From: Hirundichthys speculiger
Lineage: Eukaryota; Chordata; Actinopteri; Beloniformes; Exocoetidae
Length of the DNA: 64,000 nt
Direction of reading: 5' to 3'
Assembly (NCBI GenBank): GCA_018398805.1
Contig: JAGFBZ010000868.1
Location: 236,918-300,917 of the forward strand
Shown: one piece after another, positions 45,988-57,200 of the stretch
Position numbering within the stretch: the first letter of the stretch is position 1
Layout: each line of letters starts with the position of its first letter
Made by a program: the position numbers and the translations under genes
Notes under the pieces: generated by a model
Database searches by the model: none
Told to the model about the DNA's origin: nothing
Seen by the model: the letters and a program-made list of their open reading frames with translations, nothing else

Positions 45988-46963
45988 TAGGGCTGAACGA
46001 TTTTGGAAAATAATCTAATTGCGATTTTTTTACTCAAAATTGCGATTGCGATTTAATATGCGATTTTTTTTAAGGTCCTCTTCTCATGTATTTTACAAAC
46101 ACTGTCATAATAAACAATATCAGATTTATTTAAAGTGCAGATTACAACAATAAAGCAAACAAATCTGTGGCTTTACCTCTTCAACATCTAACTTTTCACA
46201 TTTCATGAAACATGTGTAACATTTATGTAAACATGTGGACTGCACTTCTGAAACACTGTCTGAGATTGACAGGACAGTGTATAAATACATAAATAAAATA
46301 TACAGATATAGAAAAAATAAAGCTTACTGATCTCCAGTCAGTAACATCACACAGGAAAATAAAGAAGAACAAATATCTGCTCTAACCAATTGGACATTTT
46401 CAAAAAAAAACTTTTTGAACACTAATAGAAATATTATATTTACTCAGTAACAGCAGCACACAACATACTGAAGTGCAAAATGAGTATGGCACTGTTAGCC
46501 AGAAAGATTCTTCTGTATAGATCTCAGGAGCTCACAGATTTTTTGCAAGGAAAAAGGGGGTGGGGGGGGTGGAGAGGAGCTCGAGTTGTCTCGCGCGGTG
46601 GGCGGGGTGTTTGTGGCTGTGCACTGTGCCCGACAGAGAGAGAGAAGCGCGGTTCGCGAGGCGGACAGCAGCCGCTTCAAACCCAGCGGTTTGAGTGCGC
46701 ATGAGTCTCTAAATCACCAGAAAAAGTCGCTAGATTTGTCGCTAGTCGCTTTTTACAAATTAAGTCGCTAGGGGGGTCTGGAAAGTCGCTAAGTTGGCAA
46801 CACTGCTTGCCCTGTCTGCTCTGCTCAGCTCAGCTGGGCTCACTCGCAAGTCACGTGACGTTGCCAAATCACGTGACAAGTAATATCGCGGCCTTTGCGG
46901 TTAGAAAATCTCGTTTTATGATATCGCGAGATTATCGCAAATGCAATTAATCGTTCTGCCCTA
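45988..46963. mobile_element. non-autonomous hAT inserted in the minisatellite, 976 bp
   Basis: The ends TAGGGCTGAACGATT and AATCGTTCTGCCCTA are flanked by a perfect 8-bp duplication GTTCTTGG (45980-45987 and 46964-46971), which is itself part of the minisatellite unit. Subterminal sequence contains AATCGCGATTT-type repeats. The internal GC-rich stretch 46555-46810 ends GTCGCTAAGTTGGCAACACT G. It has no intact transposase. Confidence 0.95.
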
Positions 46964-47000
46964 GTTCTTGGGTCCTCCACCCTCGGTTCTTGGTTCTTGA
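46964..47000. repeat. last units of the 22-bp minisatellite
   Basis: GTTCTTGGGTCCTCCACCCT CGGTTCTTGG continues the array after the hAT. Confidence 0.95.
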
Positions 47001-47388
47001 CCTAAACATACAGAATGTAAAAGTCTCTACAGACTGTTTGTCAGGGCCACCATGTCTGTAATTTGGAGAATAATTAACTTATCAGCAGAGTGTTTCTCAC
47101 CAGCCACTTGACTACTTATATGAGTGACCAGTAAAAAAAAGGTGCTTTTAAGGTTCATAGCTTGTAATTATGTATAAAAGGGGTAAACTGGGAGTGATAT
47201 GCAGTAAACAGTACAGATCATTGTGATATGGAGTCAAGCTTCTTTAAACTTTGCAAAATGAATGTCTTTGATAGATGTTGTGTCTTCACATTAATCGTCT
47301 ATTGCTTCAAGTAGACGATCTGGAAATCCACAACAGTCAGTCATAGACTGCTCCTCTTTTCTGTTTTTATTCCTTAAACTTCATACAG
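47001..47388. other. end of the giant intron before the SH3 exon
   Basis: Unique-looking sequence with the polypyrimidine tract and acceptor CATACAG at 47382-47388. Confidence 0.5.
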
Positions 47389-47617
47389 ATGTGCTAATGC
47401 TGCCGGCGCCTCCACCTCCACTGCCGCTGGCTGCCCCAACCCCGTCTCCTCCGTGTTTCCGTCTGGACCGCCGTCTGCAGCCGTCTCGTCTGTGTCGAAA
47501 CAAAGTGGCAGCACGCTGCTTGTGGAGCAACTGCCCGTCACAGGCACCCGCAGGGCCAAGGTCCTGTATGACTACGATGCTCATGATGACAGGGAGCTGT
47601 CTCTGTTGGCCGATGAG
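47389..47617 (+). CDS. sh3glb2: sh3glb2-like exon, Pro/Ser linker and start of SH3 domain
   Basis: This 229-nt exon (one base finishing a codon plus 76 codons) follows CATACAG and ends at GTAAGC. The first about 50 residues are a low-complexity Ala/Ser/Pro/Val linker, as between the BAR and SH3 domains of endophilin-B. The end reads GTRRAKVLYDYDAHDDRELS then LLADE, the RT-loop half of an SH3 domain: the ALYDY-type motif is VLYDYDA and the acidic ELSLLADE follows. Endophilin SH3 domains bind proline-rich partners. The exon ends in phase 0 and joins the terminal exon cleanly. It sits between two oppositely oriented copies of one LINE 3' region (42150-44220 and 48125-48812), which could pair in the pre-mRNA. 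Confidence 0.96.
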
Positions 47618-47975
47618 GTAAGCTGTTATGAGTTGTTGATCCAGGGGTCCATGTCTGACTGCTGACTCATCAGGAAGCAGGGCGCTCTTATGACTGCTAC
47701 ATATATAATAGAAAGTAAAAGTCTGCATGCATCCTGAGCAGTGTGGGTTCTCATCCGCTGTAATCTTTCATTTTATTTCATTTTATTAATTAATTCCAAA
47801 CATGTCAAAACGATATTTTAAAGCATGACAATTTTAACACTAGCATAAATCTATGTATCTGAAAATAAATAATAAATAAATGTATAAATCAATATATACA
47901 GACACATGTGCATAACCATAATTTTGAAACATATAGAACATCTAAATCTAAATAATAAATGGACATGTTTCCACC

Positions 47976-47979
<4 letters not shown>

Positions 47980-48042
<63 letters not shown>
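47980..48042. repeat. (TA)n microsatellite followed by TACA repeats
   Basis: About 31 TA units, then imperfect ACATACATACAT. Confidence 0.95.
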
Positions 48043-48050
<8 letters not shown>

Positions 48051-48124
48051 ATACATACATATACATATCATATACATATATACATACATATATGTACATA
48101 CACATATCAATATGCATAACACAC

Positions 48125-48812
48125 ATATCTGTAGGTAGGAAGAAGAAGTAAAACGTTTTTAATCCGACCCCTTCTCCAATGTTCCATGATTACCCTTAAA
48201 ATTTATCTGGTTTTTGAGGCCTAATCCTAAATTTTAGTTGTAATTTCATATCCAGATAGACAATAACATCTAACTACATACATACATACATACTGATACA
48301 CACACATTCACACATACACCCTGTAGTTCATACTACAGTACATACTGTAGTATATACAGTAGTATATACTACTGTATATACTACAGTACATACTACAGTA
48401 TATACTGCAGTACATACTACAGTACATACTACAGTGTATATACTGCAGTACATACTACTGTATATACTGCAGTATATACTGTACATACTACAGTATATAC
48501 TGCAGTACATACTACAGTACATACTACTGACTACTGTATATACTACAGTATATATTACAATATATACTACATATACTTCACCCTGCACATTCACACACAC
48601 ACACAGTGCACCCTGAGAGCACCCAGATACCCCCCCCATCCCACCATGCTGCACTCTGACACCAAACCCACCTGAGCCCAGTTCCCCCACCAGCCCCCCA
48701 TAATGATGGTGCAAGAGCAGAACCAAGAGGGCTCCCGACCCGGTTGGCTCACACAAGACACCACATCAACACAAGCACCCAGACCCCCGACAGCAACACC
48801 CATGAGCCCGCC
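48125..48812 (-). mobile_element. 5'-truncated LINE 3' UTR copy, inverted relative to 42150-44220
   Basis: Reverse complement of 42950-43285 plus 43981-44160: it shares GGGGTAAGATTAA/ATTCATGGAACATT-type blocks, the TACTGTAGTATGTA array (48325-48560) and the GTGCACCCTGAGAGCACCC block. It lacks the hAT present in the other copy. Confidence 0.85.
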
Positions 48813-48815
48813 TAG

Positions 48816-49940
48816 GCTTGATCCTCTTCACAGTTAATAAAAGCTATTAGAATTTAAAAAACAAAACTAACAAGAAAAAAAACTTTCTGACTTGGGTCAA
48901 ACGCATTGAGTTTCCTTCAACAAGCTCCTCACAATAGTTTGCTGGAGTTTTGGTCCATTTCTCCGGAGAACTGGAGGAAGTGAGTCTCCTTTTCAGCTCT
49001 GCCCACTAATGTTCTCCAGGCCTGAGATCAGCTCTGTGTGTTGTTCTGAAGCCTCTCTGTCATTCATTTGGTGGTTCTTCCTGGCTGATGTGTTAAGATG
49101 TTGCTTCAATATTTCTGCATAATCTCTCCTCACGATGTCGTCCCTCCTGCAGATAAACACCCCTACAGCAGGGTAATCTTAGCGTATGTACACGTCTGAC
49201 TTTGAAGAACATAATAAAACATTTCCCTCACTCATTATTCTGTCGTTTAGCAAACAGAAATAGTTTTGGTAATCCTAACTGACCTAAAATAGGAAAAGTT
49301 TAGTTTGATTTAATGTCAGAGAGGGAAAAGAAAATATTGGCTTTTTATACAGTGTATGTCACCCTTTCTCAACCTTTTTTCTGTCATGACACCTTTCAAA
49401 AGTGAATAAAATCTCACGACACCCCAGAGTAAAATATAATCCAAAACCACACTGCATCGCTCCGACTGTAAATGCATACGTCCCGTTTATTTAGTTTAAA
49501 TAACCTGCACACAATAACTGCACCAGAGTAGGCCTCAGCAGGAAAGCTTCTTTTCATCCGTGATGTGCTTGCTTCCATCCATCATCCTTGTATTGCCTCT
49601 TTTTAGCCTCTTCGCTAGCAGCTAGCTTTGGTAGCTATGGAGCAGATTCAGAGCTGGTGGATGAAGGCTTGATGAAAAGGTCGGCTCCTCTGTGATGTTC
49701 CGTTCCTGTGGGACTTTTCTTTTTAGAAAATGATTCATGATGCTGCTAAAAAGTTCTCTTTGCTATCTGTGAAATAAAATTCCAGTGGTTAAATGATATT
49801 ACGACGTAAGCTAACTGGACAGTCACGTTGACCTTACGCTGACCCCGTACTGACATTGTTAACACTGGGAAATGGGCATGTGAGACATATTTTCATTATT
49901 CATATTCATGTCCATTTATGTATCTTATTTATTTATTTAT
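48816..49940. other. intron, mostly unrecognised
   Basis: A possible old hAT end at about 49362 (CCCTTTCTCAACCTTTTTTC with GACACC repeats nearby) has no identified partner end. Nothing else is supported. Confidence 0.35.
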
Positions 49941-49946
49941 TCATTC

Positions 49947-49997
<51 letters not shown>

Positions 49998-50512
49998 CAT
50001 AGATACTTTATTTATCTCAAAGAGAAATTTGCAGTTCCAGCAGCTTGCGAGTACAAATAGTAAAAAAGCAATAAGATAAGTAACTTAAAGCAATAAAATA
50101 AGTAACAAAATAGGAATAAGGTTAATAAAATAAAAATATAAAATGGCATTGCAAATGAAGGTGCAATAAAAATATAAAATAGCATTGCAAATGAAGGTGC
50201 AATAAAAATATAAAATAGCATTACAATGAAGGTGCAGTTTGTGTTATTGTTTCCCCCGATAGGTATTGAAGAGCTGCATGGCGTGGGGGAGGAATGATTT
50301 CCTCAGTCTGTCAGAGGAGCAGGGCAGTGACAGCAGTCTGTCACTGCCCTGCTCCTCTGTCTGGAGATGGTGCTGTGCAGTGGGAGCTGTGGATTGTCCA
50401 TGATGGACAGGAGCCTGTTCAGCGTCCGTTGCTCTGCCACAGATGTTAGGCTGTCCAGCTGTGCGCCAACAACAGAGCCTGCCTTCCTCACCAGTTTGTT
50501 CAGGCGTGCTGT
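49947..50512 (-). pseudogene. 5'-truncated CR1/Rex-like LINE, C-terminus and (GATA)n tail
   Basis: On the minus strand, a frame at 50491-50303 reads MRKAGSVVGAQLDSLTSVAE then QRTLNRLLSIMDNPQLPLHS. This is the LINE C-terminal region (family: RKAGSVVG..LDS.....ER....L.SIMDN..HPLH). A shifted frame gives RLRKSFLPHAMQLFNTYRG. The 3' end is TTTCTCTTTGAGATAAATAAAGTA followed by the (ATCT)n tail (49947-50000). The 5' truncation point coincides with the start of the BED-hAT at 50516. Confidence 0.8.
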
Positions 50513-50615
50513 GTCTAGGGCTGGGACGACGCGTCGACGTTATCGATGACGTCGACGCAAAAAATAAGTCGACGCAAAAACTGCACTTCGATGCGTCGTC
50601 ACTCAGAATCAAAAA

Positions 50616-50837
50616 ATGGCGGCGGCCGCGGCATCGAGTAGCAGCAAGTCGGGGGAGAAGAAGCTATCTCGTAACAGGATGTCAAAAGTATGGGAGTACT
50701 TTACACCCAAAGGTAACGATTCGGTGGTCTGTGACCTGTGCAAAAATAGAGATGGCATATCATAAAAGCACTACCGCGATGCACCAGCACCTTAAGAAGA
50801 GGCACCCAGGAGCTGCTTGTGTGGAGGAGAAGCCACC
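50616..50837 (+). pseudogene. BED zinc-finger exon of a hAT element
   Basis: ATG at 50616 opens MAAAAASSSSKSGEKKLSRN followed by RMSKVWEYFTPKGNDSVVCD and LC. It continues one frame over with MAYHKSTTAMHQHLKKRHPG. The BED finger is clear: aromatic Trp/Tyr-Phe, Cys-x2-Cys (VVCDLC) and His-x4-His (HQHLKKRH). One extra A in the AAAAA run near 50743 shifts the frame between Cys pair and His pair. A GTAAGT donor follows at 50838. Such fingers bind the element's own ends. Here no catalytic domain follows. Confidence 0.85.
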
Positions 50838-50953
50838 GTAAGTTTTCAACTTTTTTTTCTTTCCTTGTTTGCAATGATTAAACCCGTCATTCATCCAAAC
50901 CGCACTACGTAACTTGTGCTCCAGCCTCGCACACACAGAACATGTGCCCACTT

Positions 50954-50957
<4 letters not shown>

Positions 50958-50991
<34 letters not shown>
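50958..50991. repeat. (CA)n microsatellite
   Basis: About 17 CA units inside the BED-hAT element. Confidence 0.95.
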
Positions 50992-50993
<2 letters not shown>

Positions 50994-51271
50994 CCTCACA
51001 CACTCGCCTCTTTCCGACATAATTTTTTTTAACTGACACAGACACACACTCCTCAAATACACGCTAAAGTTAGTTTTTTTTTTAAATTTCTTTGTCTTTT
51101 TTTTTTTTTTTTTTTTTAAATACAACATTCATTGTTGTTTTCTAACTTTTAACTTTTAGGTTAATGTATTATTATTATTATTATACTTTATTGGTATGGG
51201 CAGATCATTTAGAAGTGTATATTTTATAACCTGTTTAACCTGTGCACTATGTTTGTGATTTATGTTTTCAG

Positions 51272-51356
51272 GGACAGGGATAAGCAGAAAAGTTTGGAGG
51301 ACTACTATCAGGAGGCTGCTGCTCTTACTGAGAGCATCCTAATTACTAAAAGTTAA
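51272..51356 (+). pseudogene. second exon of the BED-hAT remnant, ends in stop
   Basis: After the acceptor TATGTTTTCAG, the phase matches the donor at 50837 (CC|G). The exon reads DRDKQKSLEDYYQEAAALTE then SILITKS and TAA. The remaining transposase (catalytic and dimerisation parts) has been deleted, leaving a BED-finger-only coding unit with one frameshift. Confidence 0.6.
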
Positions 51357-51847
51357 ACTACTGTTCACTTAACTGTAATAGGCCTAATACTTGAATTTAT
51401 TTATTTATTTCACAGATTTAAATGATTAGGCTAAGTTGCACATTGTGTTGTTTTGTAAATTGCAGCTGTCACCACTGCTGTTATTTTTTATTTATTTTAT
51501 GTTGATAAGATTTTGGTTCAGATTGTGTTTTTTGCAGTTTTATTTATTGAAGGAAAGTTTTTATTTTATTATTTTTTATTATAGGATTCCATTGCACTAC
51601 AACTGTGTGCACTTTATTGTTGTATTGTTCAATACAATTCATTTTTGAACTTGAAATAAGAAATTTGTGTTTTATTCATGGAGATAAATTAGCATCAATT
51701 GCTATATAGGTCAAATTATGGGGAGATAATCGATAATCGAATCGAAATCGAATCGGATTTAAAAATGAATCGTTAGATTAATCGATGCATCGAAAAACTA
51801 TTTTCTAGATTAATCGATTACAGAAATAATCGTTTAACCCAGCCCTA

Positions 51848-52316
51848 GTTCTGATACAGCTGTGATTCGGTGAAGATCTTGTTTGACAGGTCACATTCGC
51901 ACCTACAAGTCTCAGGTTATTCTGTGACTGTAAAACAGAAGGCTGTCTGATGGCGGCTAACTGATGCTCCAGTTACCCATCATCATGTGGCAGCTGTACC
52001 ATCGACAACAGAAAAAGTTCTAAATGTCCTATAACAGGAACATAAGCCTTCATGCTCTTTAACAATCCAACAGTCATGATGTATTGACTTCATCATCTTC
52101 ACCAAACATATGAATATTCCACTGTTGAGTCACAGTTTCATCTGTAGTGTTTACGTTGTGTTCATCACCTTGAAGGTGATGAATTTCTTACCAGTCCGTG
52201 CAGAACTGAGCTCAACACCTGTGCAGGTTGACAAGTCGACACTCAGTACGTCTATACAGGCAAGAAGCTGCATGACGTCCTGCTCTCAGTCATACTGCAC
52301 AACTATGAACTGGATA
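51848..52316. other. intron, nothing recognised
   Basis: Ordinary intronic sequence ahead of the Tigger-like fragment. Confidence 0.4.
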
Positions 52317-52543
52317 CAGTAATCCCTCGCCAATTTGCGCTTTAAGTTCCACAGTTTTAATTATTTGCGGATTTTTCAGAAATATATAATATAATAAAAA
52401 AATAAAGGAAAAATCGTGGAAACATCACAGGATGTTGTGCGCGTTCTCTCACAGTGAAGAAATGTGAGCCAGCCTGGCCCCTTTAAGAAGGTGGCCTTAT
52501 GGGTAATGTAGTGTGTGTGTCGTGGGATGGCAGAATGAAACGG
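52317..52543. mobile_element. pogo/Tigger-like fragment next to the terminal exon
   Basis: Starts CAGTAATCCCTCGCC after TA (52315-52316) and is the reverse complement of 6228-6444. Homology ends at 52543, 36 nt before the terminal coding exon. Confidence 0.85.
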
Positions 52544-52578
52544 CAGACGTTAACCTCTTCGTTTTTCTTTCTCTCTAG

Positions 52579-52686
52579 GTCATTACCGTGTACACAGTAC
52601 CAGGAATGGACCCCGACTGGCTGGTTGGAGAAAGGGGGAACGAGAAGGGAAAAGTCCCCGTCACTTACCTTGAACTCCTGAGCTAA
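52579..52686 (+). CDS. sh3glb2: sh3glb2-like terminal exon, end of SH3 domain
   Basis: The exon follows TTTCTCTCTAG and encodes VITVYTVPGMDPDWLVGERG then NEKGKVPVTYLELLS and TAA. SH3 hallmarks are present: the binding-surface Trp in DPDWLVGE and the VPVTYLEL C-terminal strand with its Pro and Tyr. GMDPDWL.GERGN.KGKVPVTYLELLS ending in Ser matches SH3GLB2, while SH3GLB1 ends in ..YLELLN. The protein therefore ends directly after the SH3 domain, as is usual for the family. The acceptor lies only 36 nt downstream of the end of a pogo/Tigger-like repeat fragment (52317-52543), so much of the terminal intron's 3' end is transposon-derived. Confidence 0.97.
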   Translation, partial: VITVYTVPGMDPDWLVGERGNEKGKVPVTYLELLS

Positions 52687-53108
52687 TGGACCCGGCGCCG
52701 GACAAAGACGCACAGACTTCCAAGATCACTCTCTTATTGTTGGACTGGGTTTGTGCCTCTCAACTATCAGCAGATATTCTTGTGAAAGCTGCAACGGCTG
52801 CACGTTTTTAAGAAGTGCTAGTCAATCATGTTTTAGAAAAAATGAGTGCAAATGTTACAGAAATGTGTGTTGTTGTGCATACATTCTGCCAACGCTGGGG
52901 CTTCTTTCAGCCTTCTGGTCTGTGGCTTTTTTAAAAGTTTATGCCGCACAGCTTTTTTCTTTTAACTTCGTCTGAAGTGGCGTGTCATCACAGATGTTTT
53001 GTTATTCCAGTGATGTGGATCGGGGTGAGAAGGAGGCCGTAGGCTGTGCAGTTTCATGTGACACCATTCCCTTTAGTCTTACTTTCATCTCATTGAACAT
53101 TCAATAAA
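52687..53108 (+). other. sh3glb2: sh3glb2-like 3' UTR, proximal poly(A) region
   Basis: This is non-coding sequence directly after the stop codon, free of recognisable repeats. An AATAAA hexamer lies at 53103-53108, followed by an A-rich stretch, which is a plausible proximal polyadenylation site. The boundary is inferred from the signal alone. A second strong signal exists far downstream at 59414. Confidence 0.6.
53103..53108 (+). promoter_or_regulatory. AATAAA poly(A) signal (proximal)
   Basis: Canonical AATAAA about 417 nt after the stop codon, embedded in AATAAAAAAAAAAAA. The genomic A-run could also cause internal priming in cDNA data. Confidence 0.55.
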
Positions 53109-54244
53109 AAAAAAAAACAATGAGTTAATGCGCTTTTACAATTTTATAACTGGTTCAGACAAGTTACGACAAGTTTGGGCTTTGCAAAGAGATGATGTTT
53201 AAGTGGAGATATGGGGCTGCTTTATATCTGAAATACAAAGATTTATTCCCTGACAGTGACAAAGTTTAAAAAAATAAACATTTGTGCGGTGATTTAGCGA
53301 GCCATCAACGTATCGCCGTCAGGTCCACCTCAGTTAGTCGGATCGGTTCAGCAAAGCTCACTGGTCAAGTCTAACGAGCCGAGGCCACGGATGTGTAAAT
53401 ACACGGTAGAAGATTCTAGAAATGTGAAAGGCAGTTCAGTTGCATATCTGAATGAAACGCCTTCCCCTATGAGTCTGGCATCCTGTGAGTCACCCACTCA
53501 GCTTTCCCTCCAGTGAAACATGTCTAGATTGGCCCAGACTGTAGGAGGAACAGTAGCCATCGACAGCCCCGTCGCTCTACTAAGGAAAGACTGAAGAACG
53601 ATGAGTAATGTTGTGAGTGTAAGAACCAACAGTTCATAGTTGTTTTTTTTTTTCTTTCCGTTATCTGTTTCATTTTCTCATTTAAATGACCTTGGTGATA
53701 GTGTAGTTAAAGCACTCGGCTCACTCTTTGAAGTAGCTTCACTAGCAGTGTTCCAGGTTCCGGTCTGTCCGAATTTTACCTGGAAATGAGCCAGAGCAGA
53801 GGTTCAAGTGGTTTCCTCTCTTTCTCGCCACGTGCACAACCTGCTCTGGTCTCGACTGCACACGTTACACTCGGCCTCTTCCTGACAGTTGTAGTTCACA
53901 ATTCATCCAGATCAGTTTCATGTTTCATTTTTTTCCAACAACAGTAACCCTACGTGTCACGTACTAAATGAGGCAACAGGAATGCCGGAATAAAAGCTGG
54001 TAAAGCTTGACTGGTAAAGCTCCTGATCCAGTAGTATGTGTCTGGGTGTGTTTACTGGTGTGTCATGTGTTGATTGAAATGTTGGGCTACTTAAACTGTG
54101 ATAGTGTTGAAGTTAAGTGATGGTTGTCTAATAACCCCATGTGATTTCACGCACTGATAATAGAACCAAGACTTTAAAACCCTCGTGTGTATCTGTAGCT
54201 GGTTTTCACATTCCTGGAGAAATTCATATCTGGGCCCAGTTACT
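53109..54244. other. downstream flank, nothing recognised
   Basis: No gene or classified repeat seen. It may be part of a long 3' UTR if the distal poly(A) signal is used. Confidence 0.4.
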
Positions 54245-57200
54245 AACAAAGTCGTAGCAACAGCAGGCATCTGCAGCAACAGCAAACATCTGCAGCATCA
54301 ATGGCAACAGCAAAAGCATCTGCAGCAGCACAGCAACATCTGCAGCGCATCGACAGCAGACAGCAGACATCTGCAGCAGCACATCTGCAGCGACAGCAGA
54401 CATCTGCATCTGCAGCGACAGCAACATCTGCAGCAGCAGACATCTGCAGAAATCTGCAGCACAGCAGCAGACAGCAGACATCTGCATCTGCAGCAGCAGC
54501 AGACATCTGCAGCGACAGCAGACATCTGCACGACAGCAGACAATCAGCATCTGCAGCAGCAGACATCTGCAGCGAAGCAGACATCTGCAGACAGCAGCAT
54601 CTGCAGCGACAGCAGACATCTGCATCTGCAGCACAACAGACTCTGCAGCGACAGACATCTGCATCTGCAGCACAGCACACAGACATCTGCAGCGACAGCA
54701 TACATCTGCAGCGACAGCAGACATCTGCATCTGCAGCGACATCTCTGCAGCACATCATCTGCAACATCTGCAGCGACAGCAGACATCTGCAGCGACAGCA
54801 GACATCTGCATCTGCAGCGACAACAGACATCTGCAGCGACAGCAGACATCTGCAGCGACAGCAGACATCTGCAGCGACAGCAGACATCTACAGTGACAGC
54901 AGACATCTGCATCTGCAGCGACAACAGACATCTGCAGCGACAGCAGACATCTGCAGCGACAGCAGCATCTGCAGCGACAGCAGACATCTGCAGCGACAGC
55001 AGACATCTGCAGCGACAGCAGACATCTGCATCTGCAGCGACAACAGACATCTGCAGCGACAGCAGACATCTGCAGCGACAGCAGACATCTGCAGCAGACA
55101 TCTGCAGCAGCATCTGCATCTGCCAGCAACATCTGCACTGCAGCGACAGCAGACATCTGCAGCGACAGCAGACATCTGCAGCGACAGCAGACATCTGCAT
55201 CTGCAGCGACAGCAGACATCTGCAGCGACAGCAGACATCTGCATCGCAGCGACAGCAGACATCTGCATCTGCGCGACAGCAGACATCTGCATCTGCCGCG
55301 ACAGCAGACTCTGCATCTGCGCGACAGCAGACATCTGCATCTGCAGCAAACATGACAGCAGACAGCAGACATCTGCAGCAGCAGACATCTGCAGAATCTG
55401 CAGACCAGCACATCTGCAGCAGACATCGCAGACATCTGCAGCGACAGACATGCAGCGACAGCAGATCTGCACAGCAGACATCTGCAGACATCTGCATCTG
55501 CAGCAACAGCAAACATCTGCAGCGACAGCAGACATCTGCAGCGACAGCAGACAGCAGACATCTGCATCTGCAGCACAGCAGACAGCAGCATCTGCAAAAA
55601 CTCTGCAGCGACATCAGCAGCTGCATCTGCAGCGCAACATCTGCATCTGCAGCGACAGCAAACATCTGCAGCGACAGCAGACATCTGCAGCGACAGCAGA
55701 CATCTGCAGCGACAGCAGACAGCAGACATCTGCAGCGACAGCAGACATCTGCATCTGCAGCAGACATCTGCAGCGAACATCTGCAGCGACAGCAGACATC
55801 TGCAGCGACAGCAGACATCTGCATCTGCGCGACAACATCTGCAGACAGCAGACAGCTCTGCAGCAGACAGCAGACATCTGCATCTGCAGCGACAGCAATG
55901 ACAGCAATCTGCAGCGACATCAGCACAGCACAGCACATCTGCAGCGACAGCGACATCTGCAGCGACAGCAGACACTCTGCAGACAGCAGACATCTGCAGC
56001 GACAGCAGCTGCACACAGCAGGCATCTGCAGACATCTGCATCTGCAGCAGACAACAGACATCTGCAGCGACAGCAGACATCTGCACAGACATCTGCAGCG
56101 ACAGCAACAATCTGCAGCGACAGCAGAACATCTGCATCTGCACACACAGACTCTGCAGCACAGCAGACATCTGCAGCGACAGCAGACATCTGCAGCGACA
56201 GCAGACATCTGCAGCGACAGCAGACATCTGCATCTGCAGCGACAGCAGACATCTGCAGCGACAGCAGACATCTGCAGCGACAGCAGACATCTGCAGCGAC
56301 AGCAGACATCTGCATCTGCAGCGACAGCAGACATCTGCATCTGCCGCGACAGCAGATATCTGCATCTGCTGCGACAGCAGACATCTGCATCTGCCGCGAC
56401 AGCAGACATCTGCATCTGCTGTGACAGCAGACATCTGCATCTGCTGCACAGCAGACATCTGCAGCGACAGCAGACATCTGCAGCTACAGCAGACATCTGC
56501 ATCTGCAGCGACAGCAAACATCTGCATCTGCCACAACAGCAGACATCTGCAGCGACAGCAGACATCTGCAGCGACAGCAGACATCTGCAGCGACAGCAGA
56601 CATCTGCAGCGACAGCAGACATCTGCATCTACAGCAGACATCTGCATCTGCTGCGACAGCAGACATCTGCAGCGACAGCAGACATCTGCATCTGCAGCGA
56701 CAGCAGACATCTGCAGCGACAGCAGACATCTGCATGCAGCGACAGCAGACAGCAGATCTGCGCAACAGCACTGCAGCGACAGCAGACATCTGCAGCGACA
56801 GCAGACATCTGCATCTGCAGCGACAGCAGACATCTGCAGCGACAGCAGACATCTGCAGCGACAGCAGACATCTGCATCTGCAGCGACAACAGACATCTGC
56901 AGCGACAGCAGACATCTGCATCTGCAGCAGCAGACATCTGCAGCGACAGCAGACATCTGCAGCGACAGCAGACATCTGCAGCATCTGCAGCGACAGCAGA
57001 CAGCAGCATCTGCACGACATCTGCAGCATCTGCAGCGACAGCAGAATCTGATCTGCAGCGACAGCAGACATCTGCATCTGCAGCGCAGCAGCACATCTGC
57101 AACGACAGCAGACATCTGCAGCGACATCTGCAGCATCTGCAGCGACAGCAGACATCGCATCTGCAGCGACAACAACATCTGCAGCGACAGCAGCACAGCA

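Larger units (their letters stand above)
50516..51847. mobile_element. internally deleted hAT with BED zinc-finger exon, 1332 bp
   Basis: The ends TAGGGCTGGGACGACGCGTCG and GTTTAACCCAGCCCTA, with subterminal TCGA/ATCGAT-rich repeats (51725-51835), fit a ZBED-type hAT. The flanks (GCTGTGTC, GTTCTGAT) do not form a clear target duplication. Coding remnants are at 50616-50837 and 51272-51356. A (CA)n run (50958-50991) and a long T-run (51098-51117) lie in its intron. Confidence 0.85.
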
